Positions 21,201-34,466 are shown, numbered from the stretch's first letter. The stretch: 64,000 bases of DNA from Straminergon stramineum (GCA_963920665.1 OY987265.1:16621001-16685000); one strand, 5' to 3'. Notes: generated from the sequence alone by a model not told the origin. Translations and numbers: made by a program.

Positions 21201-23898
21201 AGTCCTGGGGTTGTGTCCTCATTCATTGAAGTAGCTTCACTTCCTCACAAGTTTTTCTCTGTTTGATACCACAAAGGTGGATTGTGGGGTTGGGAACTTG
21301 AGATCTGGATGTTGAGAGAGTTTGGTAACAAGTTAACTTTGCATTGAGTTGGTGTTTGTTTCTGTCATTTTGTTCAAAGTGACACCCGAACTCTAGTCCC
21401 CTGGTGTTTCTAACTTGTGTGGTAGCTTTTGTGGTAGCCTCTTGGCTTCTTCTCTGCTGCGTCATTTCATGGTTGGAGTTTCAAACTAACGACGCAAGAT
21501 GGCAGATCGTCTTCTTGTTTCTTGCTGAGAGTGGGAGTTGGTGCTCTGTTTCTTGGGCAATCTGGGGCCCTCGTCTCCCTTGCAGCTCAATCCACATCAC
21601 ATATAAGGTGTGTATTCTGAATGGTATAATAGACTATTCCAAACTAAGAATCTTTCATTATAAAAGTTGTTTCAAAGTTATGGTGTGTTTTTATTTTTTC
21701 ACTCTGCTAATTGTGGATGAATGAATGGTATGGTGTGTTTGTTTCTTTTGAGAGGATAGTGAGGGAATGTCAACTACTCACTTTACAAGAGAGTGAATTT
21801 ATAACCTCCCACGAAGGCATTATCATTACCCCACTTTATATCTATATTTTTTCTAAACATGCTAGATTGCAATCAATATGGGATTAACAACTATATCCCA
21901 TATCTCATACATATATTTGTATTTCATACCATATCAATATTTTGATTCATATGCCTATATTGTATACAATCTTGTATCCCATCCATGTATCCCTATGTTA
22001 CACCATATCAATTATATTTGAGATATGTATTTTGTATATAATATCCATTTGTATATTGTATTTATTCTACTAATTGCATTTGTATCAAAGTTTTATTGGT
22101 TTAAGTTTTGGTGTGTGGAGGGATGGGATATGGGTGAATTAGGTGATTTACTTTATTTGATGAGATTCAATTGGAGAGAAGTGGAGAGTAGGGAATAGAT
22201 GTCTCCTTTCAAGAAATAATAGATGAATCCATCCAATAGGTTTGGATAAGAGGCAACCAATGGCTAATGAAGTTAAGGATTAGAAGAGTATGTTGTCGCA
22301 ACTATGGATGGAGGATAGACTACAATTTTGACACAAATGAGAGAGATGGTATGAATCATGATTCTTTTAGGAAGTCGTAAAACTTATGTATTAGTAAGTA
22401 GATTTATTGATTGCAATTGAGGCGGAGGAATTTTGGTTTTGAATTGTTGCTTGGATCCAATTGTAGGATCATCTTTTTGATAATTGCTTCCATTCCACTA
22501 TTCAATGAATGGTCAATTTCATTAAAATGGTGGTGTTCCAGTAAATTGATGGTATCCTAGTAAATTGGTGGTCTATTCACTACTTTGGCATGGTCTGAAA
22601 TCTAAACTTGTCCTAGATGTCTACAATCTAGACATGTCATAGATAATTTAGATTGTGTGGCTTGAAATCTATACTATTTCTAGATGTGTGAAATCTATAG
22701 GTGTTGTAGATGTCTGAAATCTATAAGAGTCTTAGATGTCCATTTACAGTTTAGATTGCACAATTTGAAAAATGGCATATAAATATTGCCATTTTAATGT
22801 AATTGACCATATGAGTTCCAATGTCGTCCATAGTGTCAATCATAAATTCCACTAGGTACTAACTTAGATTTTTGAAGTTGATCTTTCTTTTGCCATAAGA
22901 AATGGAAGGATGATTGGGAGCTTGAATACATTACATCTTTAAGTAAAAGTCATCTTAGCTTTTGTACAAGCAAACTCAATTTTGAGGAATTCTATACAAA
23001 ATGTAGTGTGGATAAAATTTTGAGGATATTCTTGTGACGCAACCATTCATCTATTGAGATGAGAGGTTTACCATGTTTGCTTGATTCCGTCTTATTTGAT
23101 TATCAACTATCCCTAATTTGATTGGTAATTGTCAAGATTCAACAATACCTAAACATTTTTGACATCTAAGTTTCATTTGTTAAACAATATATTTTTTTTA
23201 TATGGACTTATCAATTAGGAAGTATGACATGTCCCCCCAAAGGCCAAAACTTTATCAAGCCTTTTACTTGTGTTTTTCTCATAAAACATGGCATTGCATA
23301 GAGAGTTGTAACATCAATGAGTTGTGATTGTAGAATCTTGAGATTGAGGATAGTGAACAATGTATGTGTTGGATATCGTTAATGTATCCAATTTCAATCT
23401 AAGGTATGCCTTTTGAGAATCTTATTCAATTATGTTCCAATTGGTTGACTTCAACTCCCAATGAATATTGAATCCTACTTTGAACTATCCAAATGTTGCA
23501 TTATTCTTGTGTCTTTAGATAATAATCTTTGTTATGGTTTGCAATGCAATCTTTGATACCAATTGTTGAATATTATCGAAATTGTTAATCATTTAATGTT
23601 GATTTCTTGATTTTATACTTTATAATGTTAATGGAAAGTTTTGATACTTATTAAATTTGGATAAGATTGTTGTATTTTGTAACTATTAATTATTGTATGA
23701 TCGTGAATTTTTCTAAGTATTGGTAAATAGTTTTGATAGAACTCTTTGTGGGAGGTGATTTAAAAGTATTGTATAATCGAAGTTTTTTGTGGCCCTTGCT
23801 ATTTTTCTTGGTTTGAATGTTATTTTCTAACTACTTTCTTTGGATTTGTTTTGAAGTTATTGTAGATCTTTGATATATTTCTCCATTTGCTACAATAA
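21201..23898. other. AT-rich intergenic region upstream of the NLR pseudogene
   Basis: No gene is supported. It contains an AT-rich tract with degenerate TATCCCATA/CATATC repeats (about 21870-22060), an inverted-repeat MITE (22511-22808) and, near the right end, the presumed promoter of the kinase-NLR pseudogene. Confidence 0.5.
22511..22808. mobile_element. MITE with ~20-bp terminal inverted repeats
   Basis: The left end GGTCAATTTCATTAAAATGG and right end CCATTTTAATGTAATTGACC are inverted complements with one mismatch in 20. The interior is AT-rich, non-coding and made of degenerate AATCTA(T/G)A / CTAGATGTC microrepeats. The same end sequence is found in the 112-bp element at 36701-36812, so this is a family. 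The target duplication is not clear. Confidence 0.65.
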
Positions 23899-25091
23899 AT
23901 GGCGTGCTTTTTGATGTGGATTGCAATTTTCATCATGTTGTCCACATTTTGGAGATACATGGTTTTTCCATGGTTTACTCGGTGAGTATAAATATTCTTT
24001 AGTAATTGTTAGGGATTGAAAGTGAATGTTAGAATATTGTAGTGTTCAAATTACAAAGTTCTTTATAATGTTATCTATTTCACTTACCTCAATTTTTATA
24101 AATAGTCTTGTTTTAAGCATTTTTGTACGTAATTAAAGTTATTTCAATACAATATAGGACACCTGTACATCTATTGTTCAATGAAATTCAATTTCTTGAA
24201 TGTATTTGTTTTTTTGAATTTGTACTAAAGGGTAATTGGTTTCACTAGATCTCATCATCATATCTCATTGACTATAGATATTACATTCTCCACAGGAAAG
24301 ATAAGGATTCTTCACAAGTGCAAAGTGGGTATTATAAAAGACTACACAATGATATACCCCATCTTGAGAAATGTTGGGAGACTTTGAATGCATCTTCCAA
24401 AGAGAATGTTTTGAATAAAAATCAATGCGTACATCTTTTGGACAAGCTCATACTAGCTATGAAGGAGATTGACAAAATGTTGTCAATTGCTACTATGGAT
24501 CTCAAATTCCAATTTGTATGTGAAGAATTGTTTGTTCTTCAAAAGAAAGTAGAGATTATGAGAAACAATTGCATTGCAAAAGAACAATGGTGTCATTCAA
24601 CCGTATTTCAACTCCAAAACAAAGAGACTTTTCGTGAGCTACTTTTAGATCTCAAGTGTTGTTATGATGCAGCAAGGGAAATGTACTTATTCCACCATCC
24701 AAATCAATCAAATGACATCCCACCTATTCTATTTGATGCAACTACCTATGATCAAGTCTTCAAAGATGAACAAGAAGTAAAGAAAAAGCTTGAACTTGTA
24801 CTCCCAGGAGGAATCTCAGAGGATTATGATCTAGCCCAACATCTTTTGTTGAGACTTAGAAATTTGGATCGAGTTGATGGTGGAGACTTGAATACTTTGG
24901 AGGTTCCCAAGGATTTCAAAACACCAAAACTAATCCAAAAAATAGGTGAAGGAAGTTATGGAAGTGTGCACTTATCCAATTGGCTTGGCCTTACATGTGC
25001 TACAAAAGTGTTAAGAGGTGATCCTGAATATCTCAAGAATTGTCAAAAAGAGGCAGGAATCTTGGCAGGCCTGAGCCATCCAAATCTTGTT

Positions 25092-25349
25092 CAATTTTTT
25101 GGTTGTGGAATTATCAAAAAAGTTGGTGACAATTCTAAGGAAGTAGGACTTATTGGCAAGGTGCATTTGGTGATGCAGTATTTGAAATCAAGCTTGTCTC
25201 AAATATTGAAAAATTTCATTTAATTTTTTGGTTTAGGGACTATCCAAAACAGTGATGAGAATCTCGAAGAAGGTGAAAATGAAGAGATTCACTTAGTGAT
25301 GGAATTGATGGATTCCAACTTGTCTACCATGTTGAAGAAAGCCAAAAAA
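25092..25349 (+). repeat. In-frame 129-bp tandem duplication inside the kinase domain
   Basis: Codons 25092-25220 (QFFGCGIIKK ... KVHLVMQYL ... SLSQILKN) and 25221-25349 (stop-FFGLGTIQN ... EIHLVMELM ... NLSTMLKK) are two diverged copies of the same 43-codon segment, the beta4-beta5/hinge part of the kinase N-lobe. The first codon of unit two is TAA where unit one has CAA (Gln). The second unit flows in frame into the rest of the kinase. A kinase needs only one of the two. Confidence 0.8.
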
Positions 25350-27529
25350 CCTTTACCCTATCATGTTGCACTTGACATCATGCTCCAAATTGCAAAGGGT
25401 GTATATTACCTTCATGACATGCAAGTTGCTCATCTTGACTTGAAACCTGATAATGTCTTGTGTAGTTCAATACCAATGGCAGATTTGGATCCTTATCGCA
25501 TATTCAAGGTTATGGATTATGGGATTTCTAAATTGGAGGTTTGTAACAATCCAGAGTCAACACAATATACAATTGGAACACTAGGATATATGGCCCCTGA
25601 AATGATCAAGGGAAGTAAAAGTCCACGGTATCTATTTAAAGCGGATGTGTGGTCCTTTGCCATGATATGCTCAGAGATTCTATCTAGAAAGGTTTCATAT
25701 TCTAATTTGAAACCCAAAGAAATTTGTAATAAACTACAAGGTCCTCATGGCTCTAGCTTTCGACTATCCCTACCCAATGATTGTGAAGGACTTACAACCT
25801 TAATCCAAGAATGTTGGTCTCAAGACCCTCTTCAACGCCCAACATTTTCCAACATTTGCGACCGGCTCATTAGTTTAAAGAAGTCTTTCTTGAAGGAAGG
25901 ATCTTGTGCCTTAGGAGATTCCAAGTCCATTGTGAACCATGTCCCAAGGGTATGAAATTGCCTAATTATAAAATGAAATTCATTTAGTGATGTTTGATTT
26001 ATGTAAATCTCTTTCATACTTTGCATTCATTGTTTTTAGTATAGTTTGATATTTTAATTTGATAACGATTTTCCAAAATAATGTTCCTTTTGTACATGTA
26101 CAGGTGAATGAGCTAATTGCTCCTCTCAAGGAAGTCCCAATTGCTTTAGGTCATCAATTGTCTAAAGCCAAAGGGCTTTTGAAAATGAAGTATATAGGCA
26201 TTGTGGGCATGGGTGGAATTGGCAAGACCACACTAGCCAAGGCAATCTTTCATGACCCCACTGTGAAGTCCTCATATGATGCATCATGCTTTGTTTCCGA
26301 ATGCAAGAACTATCAAAATTCCTATAAAATATTGTCCAAGGTATTACCAGACTATGGTAATGATTTCAAACCCAAAATTTTTGAAGAAGCCCAAAAGATG
26401 ATGAAGGAACTCTTGTTCGAAATGAAGGTTCTTTTAATTCTAGATGATATCAAGGATGAGTTTCAAGTGCTAGACATTGCACCTCCAGACATCATTCAAG
26501 GTAGCAAAGGGACTACAATAATCATGACGACACGTAATTGGAGTACCATAAAGTCATTTGTGGGCATGGAGGGAAAATTGGTCATTAAATTTCTGGATGA
26601 AAAGGCATCAATGAAACTTTTCACTTCTCACCTTCGTTGGGGTGTAGCTCCTCTATCACCGGACTTTGTGGACTTGCACAAACGTGTTGTCGAAGCTTGT
26701 AATGGCTTGCCTTTGAGTTTGAAAGTGATGGGTGCATTTCTCTGCAACAAAGAGAGGTTGCGAAGTTGGGAACGAGCCCTACAAAGGATGGCAAGAGGAA
26801 GGAATTTGGAAGGTGATGACAAAATTTGGAACACTTTGCGAATAAGCTTTGATGGATTGAATGCCAGGGGGGTGGAACAGAGGATGTTTTTGGATGTGGC
26901 ATGTTTCTTCTGTCGAGATGTATATCCATTTGGCATATCCAAATCGACAATCTTGTCTATGTGGTCCAAAGATGGTGCCCTTCCAATGGTTGAGTTGGAT
27001 AGATTGATCGACATGTCATTGTTGAAGGTCACTGGAGATGGTGACATTCTCGAGATGTATGACCAACTTCGTGACATGGGTTGAATGATGGCAAAGCATA
27101 CAAGGATTTGGAAAGTGTCTATGCTACCCGAAAGTGGATTTTCAAGCAAGGTAATATTCTATTCATGCAATTGACATCATGAGAATTGCACATTTTTCTA
27201 CACATTCAAATGTTATTAGAAAATAGATACCCCTATAGTGTTCCAAAAATCATAAGATTTGAAATATGTTAGAAAAAATCATTATCATTTGAAGGCTCTT
27301 CATGAAAATATAATCCATTCTAGTTTCTTCTTCTTTGAATGTAGGATCTTGAAGATCTTGAAGGCATTTCTTTGCAAGGGACTACGAACAATCTTGTGCC
27401 TTTGGTAAAACATGATCCAAAGTCCCATTTTAAAAAACTTCGTTTATTGACTTTGAGGAGCACTTTGGACAATCCTAAAGCATATAATGACCACTTGGGA
27501 TCCATCCTTCAAATAGCTTCAAAATGCTC

Positions 27530-30235
27530 TCAATTAGAGGCAATTATGAGTTGTTGTTCAAATTTGATAGCTTTGCCAAAGGAAGTGGGGAACTTGTCTT
27601 CCTTGACCACTCTAGATTTGAGTGGATGTTCAAGCTTGGGAGCCTTGCTAAAGGAGGTGAAGAACTTGTCTTCCTTGACCACTCTAAATTTGAGAGAATG
27701 TTCAAGCTTGGTGGCCTTGCCACAGGAAGTAGGGAACTTTTCTTCCTTGACCACTTTAAATTTGAGTTTTTGTAGAGGCTTGGTGACCTTGCCAAAGGAA
27801 GTGGGGAACTTGTCTTCCTTGACCACTCTAGATTTGAGAGAATGTTCAAACTTCGTGGCCTTGCCAAATGAAGTGGGGAACTTGTCTTCCTTGACCACTC
27901 TTTATTTGAGTGCATGTAAAAGCTTGGCGGCCTTGCCAAAGGAAGTGGGGAACTTGTCTTCCTTGACCACTCTGGATTTGAGTGGATGTTCAAGCTTGGT
28001 GGCCTCGCCAAAGGAAGTGGGGAACTTGTCTTCCTTGACCACTCTAAATTTGAGAGAATGTTCAAGCTTGGGAGCCTTACCAAAGGAAGTGGGGAACTTG
28101 TCTTCCTTGACCACTCTAGATTTGTTTGGGTGTCCAAGCTTGGCGGCCTTGCCACAAGAAGTGGGGAACTTGTCTTCCTTGACCACTCTAAATTTGAGAG
28201 AATGTTCAAGCTTGGGAGCCTTGCCAAAGGAAGTGGGGAACTTGTCTTCCTTGACCACTCTAGATTTGAGAGAATGTTCAAGCTTGGCAGCCTTGCCAAA
28301 GGAAGTGGGGAACTTGTCTTCCTTGACCATTCTAGATTTGTTGGGGTGTTCAAGCTTGGTGGCCTTGCCAAAGGAAGTGGGGAACTTTTCTTCTTTGACC
28401 ACTCTAGATTTGTTTGGGTGTTCAAGCTTGTTGGCCTTGCCAAAGGAAGTGGGGAACTTGTGTTCCTTGACCACTCTAGATTTGTTTGGGTGTTCAAGCT
28501 TGGCGGCCTTGCCAAAAGAAGTAGGGAACTTGTCTTCCTTGACTATTCTAGATTTGAGAGAATGTTCAAGCTTGGGAGCCTTACCAAAGGAAGTTGGGAA
28601 CTTTTCTTCCTTGACCACTCTAAATTTGAGAGAATGTTCAAGCTTGGGAGCCTTACCAAAGGAAGTGGAGAACTTGTCTTCCTTGACTACTCTAGATTTG
28701 TTTGGGTTTTCAAGCTTGGCGGCCTTGCCACAGGAAGTAGGGAACTTGTCTTCCTTGACCACTCTAAATTTGAGAGAATGTTCAAGCTTGGCGGCCTTGC
28801 CAAAGGAAGTGGGGAACTTGTGTTCCTTGACCATTCTAGATTTGTTTGGGTGTTCAGCTTGGTGGCCTTGCCAAAGGAAGTGGGGAACTTGTGTTCCTTG
28901 ACCACTCTAGATTTGTTTGGGTGTTCAAGCTTGGCGGCCTTGCCAAAAGAAGTAGGGAACTTGTCTTCCTTGACTAGTCTAGATTTGAAAGAATGTTCAA
29001 GCTTGGCGGCCTTGCCAAAGGAAGTGGGGAACTTTTCTTCCTTGACCACTCTTTATTTGAGTGCATGTAAAAGTTTGGTGGCCTTGCCAAAGGAAGTAGG
29101 GAACTTGTTTTCCTTGACCACTCTAGATTTGAGTGTGTGTAAAAGCTTGGCGGCCTTGCCAAAGGAAGTAGGGAACATTTCTTCCTTGACCACTCTAAAT
29201 TTGAGTGCATGTAAAAGTTTGGTGGCCCTACCAAAGGAAGTAGGGAACTTGTTTTCCTTGACCACTCTAGATTTGAGTGTGTGTAAAAGCTTGGCGGCCT
29301 TGCCAAAGGAAGTAGGGAACATTTCTTCCTTGACCACTCTAAATTTGAGTGGATGTTCAAGTTTGGCGGCCCTACCAAAGGAAGTGGGGAACTTGTCCTC
29401 CTTGACCACTCGTAAAAGGAAGTGGGGAACTTGACTTCTTTGACCACACTAGATCTAGGGTGGTGTTCAATCTTGGCAGCCTTGCGAAAGGAAGTGGGGA
29501 ACTTGTATTGCTTGGCCACTCTAGATTTAAGTTGGTGTTCAAGCTTCGCAGCCTTGTCCAAGGAAGTAGGGAAGTTGTCTTCCTTGACCACTCTTTATTT
29601 GAGTGCATGTAAAAGCTTGGTGGCCTTGCCAAAGGAAGTGGAGAACCTTTCTTCCTTGACCACTCTAGATTTGAATGAATGTTGGAGCTTTACGGTCTTG
29701 CCAAAGGAAGTTGGGAACTTAGCTTCCTTGACCACTCTAAATTTGAGCGATTGTTCAGGCTTGGCGGCCTTGCCAAAGGAAGTAGGGAACTTGTCTTCTT
29801 TGACCTCTCTAGATTAGAGTGGATGTTCAAGCTTGGCAGCCTTGCCAAACGAAGTGGGGAACTAGTCTTCCTTGACTCCTGTAGATTTCAGTGAGTGTTC
29901 AAGCTTGGTGGCCTTGCCAAAGGAAGTGGGGAACTTGTCTTCCTTGACCACTCTAGATTTGATAGGGGGTTCAAGCTAGCGGCTTTGCTAAAGGAAGTGG
30001 AGAACCTTTCTTCCTTGACCACTCTAGATTTGAATGAATGTTGGAGCTTTGCGGTCTTGCCAAAGGAAGTTGGGAACTTAGCTTCCTTGACCACTCTAAA
30101 TTTGAGCGATTGTTCAGGCTTGGCGGCCTTGCCAAAGGAAGTAGGGAACTTGTCTTCTTTGACCTCTCTAGATTTGAGTGGATGTTCAAGCTTGGTGGCC
30201 TTGCCAAAGGAAGTGGGGAACGTGTCTTCCTTGAT
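27530..30235 (+). repeat. 72-bp LRR-coding tandem array
   Basis: About 37 copies of a 72-bp unit encode LPKEVGNLSSLTTLDL(S/R) followed by a variable GCSSL/ECSSL/ACKSL segment. The consensus part is nearly invariant at DNA level (GAAGTGGGGAACTTGTCTTC); the variable codons are restricted to a few types. Because 72 is divisible by 3, long open frames appear in other frames and on the minus strand; these are not genes. Near the 3' end a ~350-bp block is itself duplicated: 29660-29830 closely matches 30005-30180, including the odd ATGAATGTTGGAGCTTT stretch. Confidence 0.9.
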
Positions 30236-30275
30236 CATTCTTACAACGGGACATTGTGTAAGGTTGTTGGCCTAG

Positions 30276-33200
30276 CTAGAGGAAACATAGAGGTTGTATT
30301 ATTTGGTGGAAGTGAATTTGTTGGGGTGTGTTTCATTAAGTTCTCTACCAAAGAGTTTGGGATGTATACCATCAATATGGATTTTTTCTTAGAATGATTG
30401 TCCAAATTTAGGGCCCTATACGTTCGTTGAGTCGTCTCCACCAACTTCTTAGGCTAGTCTTGAAGGTAAATTGTTTTGCCTTTAAGATGATCATCATAAT
30501 GTAGTGACTTTTGATGGATGTGAAGTGACTACCATAATTGGGCCAATGACAATGATTTGTTTCGAGATTGTTTTACAAAGTGGAAGTTGTTGTTGGAAAA
30601 TTGAAGCAAATGAATTACAATAGTGGTTTGCAAAATGTTTGAATGCGTAGTATGTGGCTAAACGTTGGAGTGTATAGACAATTTATTGCAACGCATTGAG
30701 GATTGTTTTCATGATTTGGTTATATGGATTGCAATGAAAGCTAATTTTTTGTATAAGTGTTTTTCTTTTACAAGTTTTATTTCTTATTTAGGAGTATACA
30801 ATCATTAGAATCATAGCATTTCTCTTGAATGTGTAGCTATATGTTGTGTACAAACACATACATTGTACCAAGATTATATCATGTCAACATGTGCCAAAGT
30901 GTGAGTAAAAATAACAATGATATATTAGTGTTTCTATAAGTGCCTAAACACTATCATTGTTACATCCAAATTAAACATACAAGTGAGGTGGAACTTACAT
31001 CCAATCTAAACCAAAATGCAAAGAATTTCATTCAATTGGGATTGGTTATAAGATAATGCATTACTACCAATGTCACACAAGGCTTCACAATGGCTCAAAA
31101 ATCTACCTAGAGTAAGGCTTTATAGCTTTAGACTATTGTAAGTCAATGGGACCATGCTAAGTGGCTTGTGGCATATGTCACAACCACCAAATACACGGAA
31201 AAGAAATGATACAAATGTTAAGAATAACTATATCACTACTAAGACTTTACAATGACATCATCCATATAACACATAATTTAATTAAATGTGAAAATATGTT
31301 GATTTTCATTTGCAATTGAAGGGACAATCAAATATGACACTATTGAGAGATTTTCAAGGCCATTTCATTAGAAAAAATTTGGACCCTGAAAGGGGCCGTT
31401 TCGTAGCGCAACGCGGTGCCAATATAGAAAATATTTTTCGAAAAAAAAAATTTAAAAAGACACTGAAAAAAAAAATTGGAAAATCGCCATATCCGACGTG
31501 GTCACACTAGTGCCACGTCAATTCTGAAATAAATTTTTTTTTTTTAATTAATTAATTTTTTTTGAAAAAAATATTTTTTCCCTAATTGCACCATTGTGGC
31601 AGCAAAGTCACGGCCTCTTCATAATACACAAGTACTATGCAATTTAAGCAAGCAAGCATGTTAAGAGCGTAGTGATAACAACTTTCAATAAACACAGTGC
31701 TCATTTTTATTGATTACATTTCTTCAAGTGGCAACTCTCACATGATGTGCAAGAAGGTCCGTGGTTTATAAGTCATTTAAGGATGGGTTATGAAGTTATG
31801 AAAAGTGTTTGATATGTGTAAAGAGAACACTTGTAGGATAGTTTTTATGCTAAATGAATCCTTTAAATTTCATTCAAATTAAATCTCACATAGATTCAAG
31901 AACAATCATTATCATATCTTATTATAATGTATAATAGTTTTTTGAAAAACTATTATATCATAGAGATATTTATTTAAAAAATTATAAAAATTGAATTGCC
32001 TTTTTTTCTCTTCCATGTATTGAATTTTTTATCAACTAAGTTTCATATTTTAATAATTTACATATGGTGTGAAATCTCTTATTTTAATATCAATATAAAA
32101 AAATCACAATGTCCTAAATTTACTAATAAGTGCAAATAGGAGTTGAAGAAATATAAAGTTATTGTAAGGGATTTGACCCTACAAGGTGTTTATTTAGAAT
32201 GCAAGAAGCAGTATAATTCCGTGTAGAGGAAGAAAGACAAGGGGGCCCCAATGCTATTTAAGACTTCATACAAATCTTATACCAACTTGAACTAAATATT
32301 AGGATGGACTCTTAAGTCATTGTGAAGTTTCCTTTATTGGATTTCCAATGCCCCCAATAGCAAGGTGAGAAGGGGACAAAGAGTACAAATAGAACAAGGC
32401 CAAAGGTCTTGTTCTCTTTGTTGGAGAAGGTGAATTAAAGGGAGGAGTGGACATACAATGTAGAAAATTGTCAACAATCCATTTTTGAGGTTTGTTTTCT
32501 TACAATGGTTCACAATGGAGGTGGTGTTGTTAGTTGAGAATAGTAATATTTCCTTGCTCTTCTCTATAAATGTTAAGAAGTCACTTTGAGTGACAAAAAT
32601 CTCCAACACATTACACATCCAAAAGACTCCCATAATGCCACCTACAAAAGAAGGTTTGGAATAGGAACTCTTGTAGCCACAAAAGAGAATCTAGAAATTT
32701 GAAACCTACAAATGAAATGAAGAACTCTAGCATGTCCGTGGTGGATTATCCCCCTCGCTCGTCTCCAAGGGAAAAAACTGAAATTATTTATTTGTCACGC
32801 ATGATAAAATTTACCAATTTTGAATTCATATTTGCAATCAAAGGCCCTCAATTAGGTTGGAGAGGTAGAGAAGATAAATTAATGAAGCACAAAATAAGGG
32901 GTCTTATTTTTACACACACCCTTGGATTGACTTAGGATGGACAAGCGAAGGGGTCAATCCACCCCGGCCTCTAACATCTTCCTTTGAGCTAAATGTACAC
33001 ATCACCAAGTCAAAGGAGGAGAGATTTACTATTACAAAGAAGAGACCATAGATACATGTTGCCAAAATAGTCTAGTCTAGTATCAATTTAGATTTTGGTG
33101 AGGTGTTGTTGAATCTTGTCATATGTCTAGTTAGACATGCATCTATTATATTCGATGCAAGAATAAAATGAACTTAAAGTTTCACCTTGTAATAACTTCC

Positions 33201-34462
33201 ATTGTCCTCCATGGTGTGTGGTTGTCTATGGCGTGTAGGGTTTAAGATATGTCATTGAAGGAACTATAAGTTAGGGCACAAGTAGGTGTCTATGAGGTGA
33301 CTTTGGTTTAACTAGTGCACGACGATGAATGCATGATGGTAGGGGCAACCCTTGGTCCTTGATGCAAGTACTTTCATGTATGGATGTAGGGTGATCTTGA
33401 ATCAATCTTATTTTATTAGTTGGGGCAATTACTTTGTTACCAATAGGTCCAAAATTGCTTGGAATTATCTAAGTTTCAAGGGTGTTTCACCACTATTCAT
33501 CCAAATATTTTGCCCACATGGTACTTTCCTTACAAAATATGGCGCCCAAGGAGATCACTTAGTGTATCCATAACAAACCATGTGTGTTCAAGTGATTTTT
33601 TGGCCCCCTATTTACTTTTTAGTAAACTATAATTTCAACCTATAGTTTTGAGTTTTGTTTAGTAATGACTAGGTTTCTATTGCCGAAAATTTATAACTCA
33701 AAATAACATATGAAATTATTTCTAGAATAGATTGAAAATAGAACTAAAATCGCATGGTTTTTAGCTCAAAGATTTATAGAGAATACATTTAGATGACTAT
33801 TGCATCAGTATTCAAGGAAAATAAACTTTCAATAGAGAGGTTTTTTTAGCGATCTTTTTCTTATATAATATAGGGGTGTGAAAGTTATTTTTAGCTTTAC
33901 AATGTATCTCTTAACTTCAAAAATTTGTAACTAATTATAGTTAACAAATAAAAATATCAATAATTTAAAACATAAACTTCCAAAGTAGAAAACTCTATTC
34001 ATATTTTTTTCTTTACCTTTTACTTAAATTTTAGGATATAATACAAAGGGTCTTAAATCTTAACACACGGAGTTTCTAATGGACATTCTAAGTGATCTCC
34101 CCAAGATATGGTGTTGAATACTTCATTGACACATTTCCAAGCTTTATAACAATCCATTCTCTTATTGCAAAATAAAAAGGTCTTTAGAAAGATAAGGTCT
34201 CTATCATGAGCTTCGATGGATGAATTCATTTATAGATGAACGAATTCATGATGAAATGTGCATTGGTGTACAAGGAAAGATTACCTAGAGATAGATATTT
34301 CTAGATGGTGGATTTGTGCGTTGTAGAGACACAACTTCCAGCTCATGACAAATGCACTAGAAAATGCATTGGAGTTAGACAACTCTTTTAGTTTATATTA
34401 TGTTCTTTCCAAGAAAACATAGGACCACTAGCTAGTATAGGGGTCCTTTTAAATAGGAAAGG
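30276..34462. other. Long non-coding region downstream of the NLR pseudogene
   Basis: No gene is supported. A 51-bp perfect-stem hairpin lies at 30912-30962 (TAACAATGATA ... TATCATTGTTA). Very AT-rich tracts lie at 31430-31580, next to a near-palindrome GACGTGG ... CCACGTC at 31495-31519. Open frames at 31310, 32334, 32699 and 33352 have no recognisable domains. Confidence 0.5.
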
Positions 34463-34466
34463 TTAA

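Larger units (their letters stand above)
23899..30275 (+). pseudogene. Kinase-NB-ARC-LRR immune receptor (NLR) pseudogene
   Basis: Exon 1 is 23899-23981 (ATG; 27 hydrophobic-rich residues, MACFLMWIAIFIMLSTF...). Exon 2, 24296-25949, has a helical N-terminal region and a kinase: GEGSYG loop (about residue 244), ATKVL lysine, HLDLKPDN (about 406), DYG in place of DFG. Exon 3, 26104-27150, is NB-ARC: GMGGIGKTT (about 614), LLILDDI, TTIIMTTR, GLPLSLKVMG, and MYD where MHD is usual. Exon 4, from 27345, has ~37 LRRs of 24 residues. All three introns are GT..AG with matching phase. Lesions: TAA at 25221, TGA at 27082, a 1-bp deletion near 28855, a ~41-bp deletion near 29411, TAG at 29815, TAG near 29863 and frame breaks near 29970. 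An intact version would be an intracellular pathogen sensor; this class is reported from mosses. Confidence 0.85.

Noticed and set aside
24318..24320. GTG as a start codon for the kinase-NLR
   Set aside because: Plant genes rarely start at GTG, and the frame is open upstream to a good splice acceptor at 24295 that joins in phase to an ATG exon.
27544..30444. Long minus-strand and alternative-frame open frames across the LRR array
   Set aside because: They are shadows of the 72-bp period; the LRR frame on + is the one continuous with the NB-ARC exon.
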